Positions 61,166-64,000 of a DNA stretch of 64,000 bases are shown here, piece by piece. The notes beneath the pieces are model-generated. The model was not told the DNA's origin. It ran no database searches and saw only the letters and a list, made by a program, of their open reading frames with translations. Source of the DNA: Roseiarcus sp963794655 (GTDB lineage Bacteria; Pseudomonadota; Alphaproteobacteria; Rhizobiales; Beijerinckiaceae); assembly GCA_963794655.1 (NCBI GenBank), contig CAWCEV010000006.1, positions 558,001 through 622,000 on the forward strand. Direction: 5' to 3'. The position numbers and the translations under genes were made by a program. Numbering within the stretch: the stretch's first letter is position 1; every line of letters begins with the position of its first letter.

Positions 61166-62541
61166 GCGCCTTTGCGCGGCTCGCCGATGGGCGTCCCGCG
61201 GCGACCCGCCCGCTTGTCGCGCTGGCCGCATCGGGCCAGCTCGGCTACGGCATTCCGGAGGCGGCTCTCAAGGCCGGACTTGCCAGGTCGCCGGATTTCA
61301 TCGGCTGCGACATGGGGTCGGTCGACCCCGGCCCCTACTATCTGGGCTCCGGCAAGATGGCGACCAACGACGAGATGACCAGGCGCGATTTGCGCCTCGT
61401 CCTCCTCGGCGCGCGGCGCCTCGATGTTCCCCTGCTGCTCGGCACAGCCGGGACTGCGGGCGCAAAACCGCATCTCGAGGCGACGCTCGCGATGGTTCGC
61501 GAGATCGCGCGCGAGGAAGGCTTGCGATTTCGCCTGGCCAACATCCAGGCCGATGTGCCGCCGAGCCTTGTGGCGGAAGCGCAGGCCCGCGGGCGCCTGA
61601 CGCCGCTCGGCCGTATTCCCGATCCGTCGTCCGACGATATCGCCCGGAGCCGGATCGTCGCCCAGATGGGCGTTGAGGCCTTTACTCGCGCCCTCGAGGG
61701 CGGCGCGGATGTCGTGATCGCCGGCCGCGCGTGCGACACCGCGATCTTCGCGGCCATCCCGCAAATGCTCGGCTATCCCACGGCGCTCGCGATGCACATG
61801 GCCAAGATCATAGAGTGCACCTCCATCTGCTGCGCGCCGGGAGGGCGAGACGCGATTCTCGGATATCTGGATCGCGACAGCTTCGTGCTCGACAGCATGA
61901 ATCCCGATCGCCACGCGACGCCGACCTCAGTAGCCGCTCACAGCCTGTACGAGCAGGCGGATCCCTTCTCCGTCGCCGAGCCGGACGGAATCCTGCATCT
62001 CGATGACGCCCGCTATGAGGCGCTCGACGCGCACCGCACCCGCGTCTCGGGCGCCCAATGGGAGAAGGCGAGCCAGCTCCGGGTGAAGATCGAGGGCGCG
62101 CTCCTGGAGGGCCAGCGATCAGTGCTCATGGCGGGCAGCGCCGATCCTCTTGTGATCGACCGCATCGAACCGATCCTGGCCGCGGTGGAGACTACGACGC
62201 GAAACCTGTTTCAGAAGCCATTTCGCCTCTTTCCCCGCGTATATGGCCGCGGAGCGATTTCGCTCTCGCCCCGGCGCGGCCTCGAGCGGCCCGGCGAAGT
62301 TTTCATTCTGGTCGAATGCGTCGCGGATGAACAAAGCACCGCCATCGGAGCGTTGACGGTATTCAAACAATATCTTCTGCACCATGGCTTCGCTGGACGG
62401 CTCTCGACAGGGGGCAACATTGCCTTCCCGATCACGCCGCCCGAACTCAGCGCCGCCGAAGCCTATCGATTCAGTCTCTATCATCTGATGGAGGTCGACG
62501 ATCTGGCCGGGTTGTTCCCGATTCAATTCGAAGACTTATGA
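61162..62541 (+). CDS. Acyclic terpene utilization AtuA-like protein (DUF1446)
   Basis: 459 residues: LGYGIPEAAL, FIGCDMGSVDPGPYYLGSGK (cut at 20), LLLGTAGTAGAKPHLEATL, GADVVIAGRACDTAIFAA and CTSICCAPGGRDAI. It resembles AtuA, which in pseudomonads is needed for acyclic terpene use but has no assigned reaction. Here there are no other terpene genes, so terpene use is unlikely and the family role is probably broader. TTG start overlaps the DUF4387 stop (TTGA). Last gene of the operon. Confidence 0.88.
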   Translation: MSAFARLADGRPAATRPLVALAASGQLGYGIPEAALKAGLARSPDFIGCDMGSVDPGPYYLGSGKMATNDEMTRRDLRLVLLGARRLDVPLLLGTAGTAGAKPHLEATLAMVREIAREEGLRFRLANIQADVPPSLVAEAQARGRLTPLGRIPDPSSDDIARSRIVAQMGVEAFTRALEGGADVVIAGRACDTAIFAAIPQMLGYPTALAMHMAKIIECTSICCAPGGRDAILGYLDRDSFVLDSMNPDRHATPTSVAAHSLYEQADPFSVAEPDGILHLDDARYEALDAHRTRVSGAQWEKASQLRVKIEGALLEGQRSVLMAGSADPLVIDRIEPILAAVETTTRNLFQKPFRLFPRVYGRGAISLSPRRGLERPGEVFILVECVADEQSTAIGALTVFKQYLLHHGFAGRLSTGGNIAFPITPPELSAAEAYRFSLYHLMEVDDLAGLFPIQFEDL

Positions 62542-62573
62542 GAAGCGAAGCAAGCTTGCCTGGCCTCACAGTG

Positions 62574-63680
62574 CTAGACGACCGCGAGCGCGGTCTTTTC
62601 GAGCTCGGCCCAATCGACGTCAAGGCCGAGCCCCGGCGTCTCGGGCGCCGTGACAAAGCCGTCGACCACAGGCAGCTCGCGCTGCTTTCTGAGCCCTTTG
62701 ATATGCTCGGTCGAGTACACGAGCTGCTCATAAAAGTCGTTATTGGGAATCGCGGCCGCCAGATGGGCGTTGGCGACTCCCATGCCATGGACCTGCGCCT
62801 TCATGCCATGCGCCTCGGCGAGGTGAGCGATCTTCAGCGCGCCGGTGAGACCGCCTTTGTAGAAGCTCGACGTTCGCACCATGTCGAGCGCCGCCATGTC
62901 GATCCAGGTCGCAGCGTTCCAGTGCGCGCCATCCGAGGTTTCGGCCGCGAGCACCGGGATATCGAGGCTGTCCGCCAACTTCCGGTATGAAGTGAGGTCG
63001 AATTCGCGCATCGGCTCTTCGTACCAATGGAAGCCCCACTCCTCGAGCACGCGACCGAATTTGAGCGATGTCGTCAGATCCCAGCCGGCCGAGCCGTCGA
63101 ACATCAGCATCGCGTCGTCGCCTGTCCACTTACGAAGATTGCGGCACAGCTTTGCGTCCTCCCTGCAGTCGCCCCAGGCGTGGAGCTTGAAGGCGACGAA
63201 TCCTTCGTCGGCGCACTCCTTGATGTGTCGCTCGTACTCTTCCATTGTGATCCAGGTCACGGTCGACGCGTAAGCCGGGATTTTCGGATCGGCGCCGCCC
63301 ATCAGCTTGTAGGCAGGCAAGCCCGCCTTTTTCGATTTGACGTCCCAGGCGAGGAGATCGATCAGGCCGAGATGAGCCATATTCGTCTCCTCGATACGGT
63401 CGATCTCCCACATCTTGGCCCAGAGCTGCTCGGTCAGCAGCGCATCGTCGCCGACAAAGCTTTTCAGCCGCCGCCGCGTCAAACTCGCGACTGCCTCTCC
63501 GTCCGCGATCCTGGTCGCGCCGGTGATCCCTTCGTCAGTCTCCATGCGAAGGATGGCTGCCTTCGGGCGCTGATCGATCGGCGTGCCGTCCCCCGATCCC
63601 GGCAGGCCTTTGCGCCAACGGAACGGCACGGGCGGGTGCGCGGCCTCGACCACGTAGCATCGAATATCGGTGATCCTCAT
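62574..63680 (-). CDS. Enolase-superfamily enzyme, third in the window
   Basis: 368 residues from the ATG at 63680 (GGGAGGTGGG upstream). The capping domain starts MRITDIRCYVVEAA; HLGLIDLLAWDVKSKKAGLP and KLMGG follow. Barrel ligands: MLMFDGSAGW (Asp), HWYEEPMREFD (Glu), VLAAETSDG (Glu). Possible acid/base residues are the Lys in FKLHAWG and His in QVHGMGVANAH; the second Lys of the KxK motif is replaced by His. Substrate unknown. It converges on the AtuA operon (32 bp between stops) and diverges from the binding-protein gene at 63804. Confidence 0.88.
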   Translation of the reverse strand: MRITDIRCYVVEAAHPPVPFRWRKGLPGSGDGTPIDQRPKAAILRMETDEGITGATRIADGEAVASLTRRRLKSFVGDDALLTEQLWAKMWEIDRIEETNMAHLGLIDLLAWDVKSKKAGLPAYKLMGGADPKIPAYASTVTWITMEEYERHIKECADEGFVAFKLHAWGDCREDAKLCRNLRKWTGDDAMLMFDGSAGWDLTTSLKFGRVLEEWGFHWYEEPMREFDLTSYRKLADSLDIPVLAAETSDGAHWNAATWIDMAALDMVRTSSFYKGGLTGALKIAHLAEAHGMKAQVHGMGVANAHLAAAIPNNDFYEQLVYSTEHIKGLRKQRELPVVDGFVTAPETPGLGLDVDWAELEKTALAVV

Positions 63681-63708
63681 CCCACCTCCCGAAACCGCGC
63701 TTATGAGT

Positions 63709-63727
63709 ATTGCATGCGATATGCAAT
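63709..63727. promoter_or_regulatory. Candidate operator in the divergent promoter of the third enolase gene
   Basis: ATTGCAT-GCGAT-ATGCAAT, two perfect 7-bp inverted arms with 5 bp between, 29 bp before one start and 77 bp before the other. A LacI- or GntR-type regulator outside the window could bind it. Confidence 0.45.
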
Positions 63728-63803
63728 TAGCGTAACATCTTCCCGCTCGATACGCTAGCTCGATCGGCGGGCGCAAAGGCGACGGGTACGAGGGAGGATT
63801 TTT

Positions 63804-64000
63804 ATGCTTTTGCTTTCCAAGGCCCTGCGGCGCGCGGCGCTCGCCACTTTGTCGGTGTCGCTTATGGCCGGCGCAGCGCTCGCGTCGGACAACAAGATCG
63901 CGGTCGTGCCGGGCGGTCCTCACCCGTATTTCGCGCCGTGGGAGCAGGCGGCGGCAGACGCGAAGAAGGACTTCGGGATCGGCGACGTCGAATACAAAGT
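63804..64000 (+). CDS. Sugar ABC transporter substrate-binding protein, 5' part
   Basis: 65 codons before the window ends. ATG preceded by AGGGAGGA. Signal peptide MLLLSKALRRAALATLSVSL then LMAGAALAS; the mature start reads NKIAVVPGGPHPYFAPWEQA and DAKKDFGIG, as in RbsB-type binding proteins. It probably heads another CUT2 importer tied to the divergent enolase-superfamily gene. Confidence 0.82.
   Translation, partial: MLLLSKALRRAALATLSVSLMAGAALASDNKIAVVPGGPHPYFAPWEQAAADAKKDFGIGDVEYK

Noticed and set aside
61162..62541. AtuA as evidence for acyclic terpene degradation
   Set aside because: No geranyl-CoA carboxylase or other atu genes nearby; the DUF1446-DUF4387 pair occurs in other catabolic contexts.

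Overview
The window reads as chromosomal DNA of a GC-rich alphaproteobacterium, most likely Hyphomicrobiales (Rhizobiales). The support is the rsfS-rlmH-envC-ctpA gene order, GC-rich codon use with GTG/TTG starts and 4-bp stop/start overlaps, and dispersed palindromic repeats of the type CCTGTCATTCCCGCG...CGCGGGAAT. Family-level placement is not secure (Beijerinckiaceae/Roseiarcaceae-like is a guess).

1-28.7 kb is mostly core. It holds purH, two tandem S41 processing peptidases behind an EnvC-type amidase activator, rlmH and rsfS (apparently a CTG start), a quinone oxidoreductase, a GST, a large M23 endopeptidase, gluQ, an AlkA-type glycosylase and an esterase. An IS110-family transposase sits behind a 60-bp tandem repeat. 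Then come a DUF3828 protein, a vWA protein, a trypsin/PDZ protein with no catalytic triad, the complete dTDP-rhamnose set rmlC-D-B-A, a cupin/NAD(P)-binding pair, a TIR-trypsin fusion with a degenerate triad, rdgB, an M48 lipoprotein, an SNase-like protein and tRNA-Arg(CCU).

28.9-64 kb, just past the tRNA, is an accessory catabolic region. (a) 28.9-38.1 kb: an otnC-otnK-otnI set for 3-oxo-tetronate catabolism, an SDR, a GntR/FCD regulator, an enolase-superfamily dehydratase and an RbsB/RbsC/RbsA-like importer. Fragments of an rbsC-type permease and of an SMP-30 lactonase lie inside it. (b) 38.3-46.3 kb: a coenzyme F420 island with fused CofG-CofH (fbiC), cofC, cofD, cofE and four predicted F420-using proteins, one of them a glucose-6-phosphate dehydrogenase-like gene with a +1 frameshift. 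(c) 46.9-51.4 kb: an enolase-superfamily enzyme and a MalE/F/G-type importer without an ATPase. (d) 51.6-62.5 kb: an RbsB/A/C importer, SMP-30 lactonase, a GntR/UTRA regulator and a six-gene operon (isochorismatase-like hydrolase, PEP-mutase/isocitrate-lyase-family enzyme, two PuuE-like polysaccharide-deacetylase-fold proteins, DUF4387, AtuA/DUF1446). Near-identical palindromes precede both arms of this last unit, so it probably is one regulon. (e) 62.6-64 kb: a third enolase-superfamily enzyme divergent from another sugar-binding protein cut by the window edge.

The best candidate for an undescribed system is (d), a self-contained import-and-degradation regulon of unknown substrate. The F420 island and the TIR-pseudotrypsin fusion come next. 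All functional statements rest on motif recognition by eye; no database search was run.
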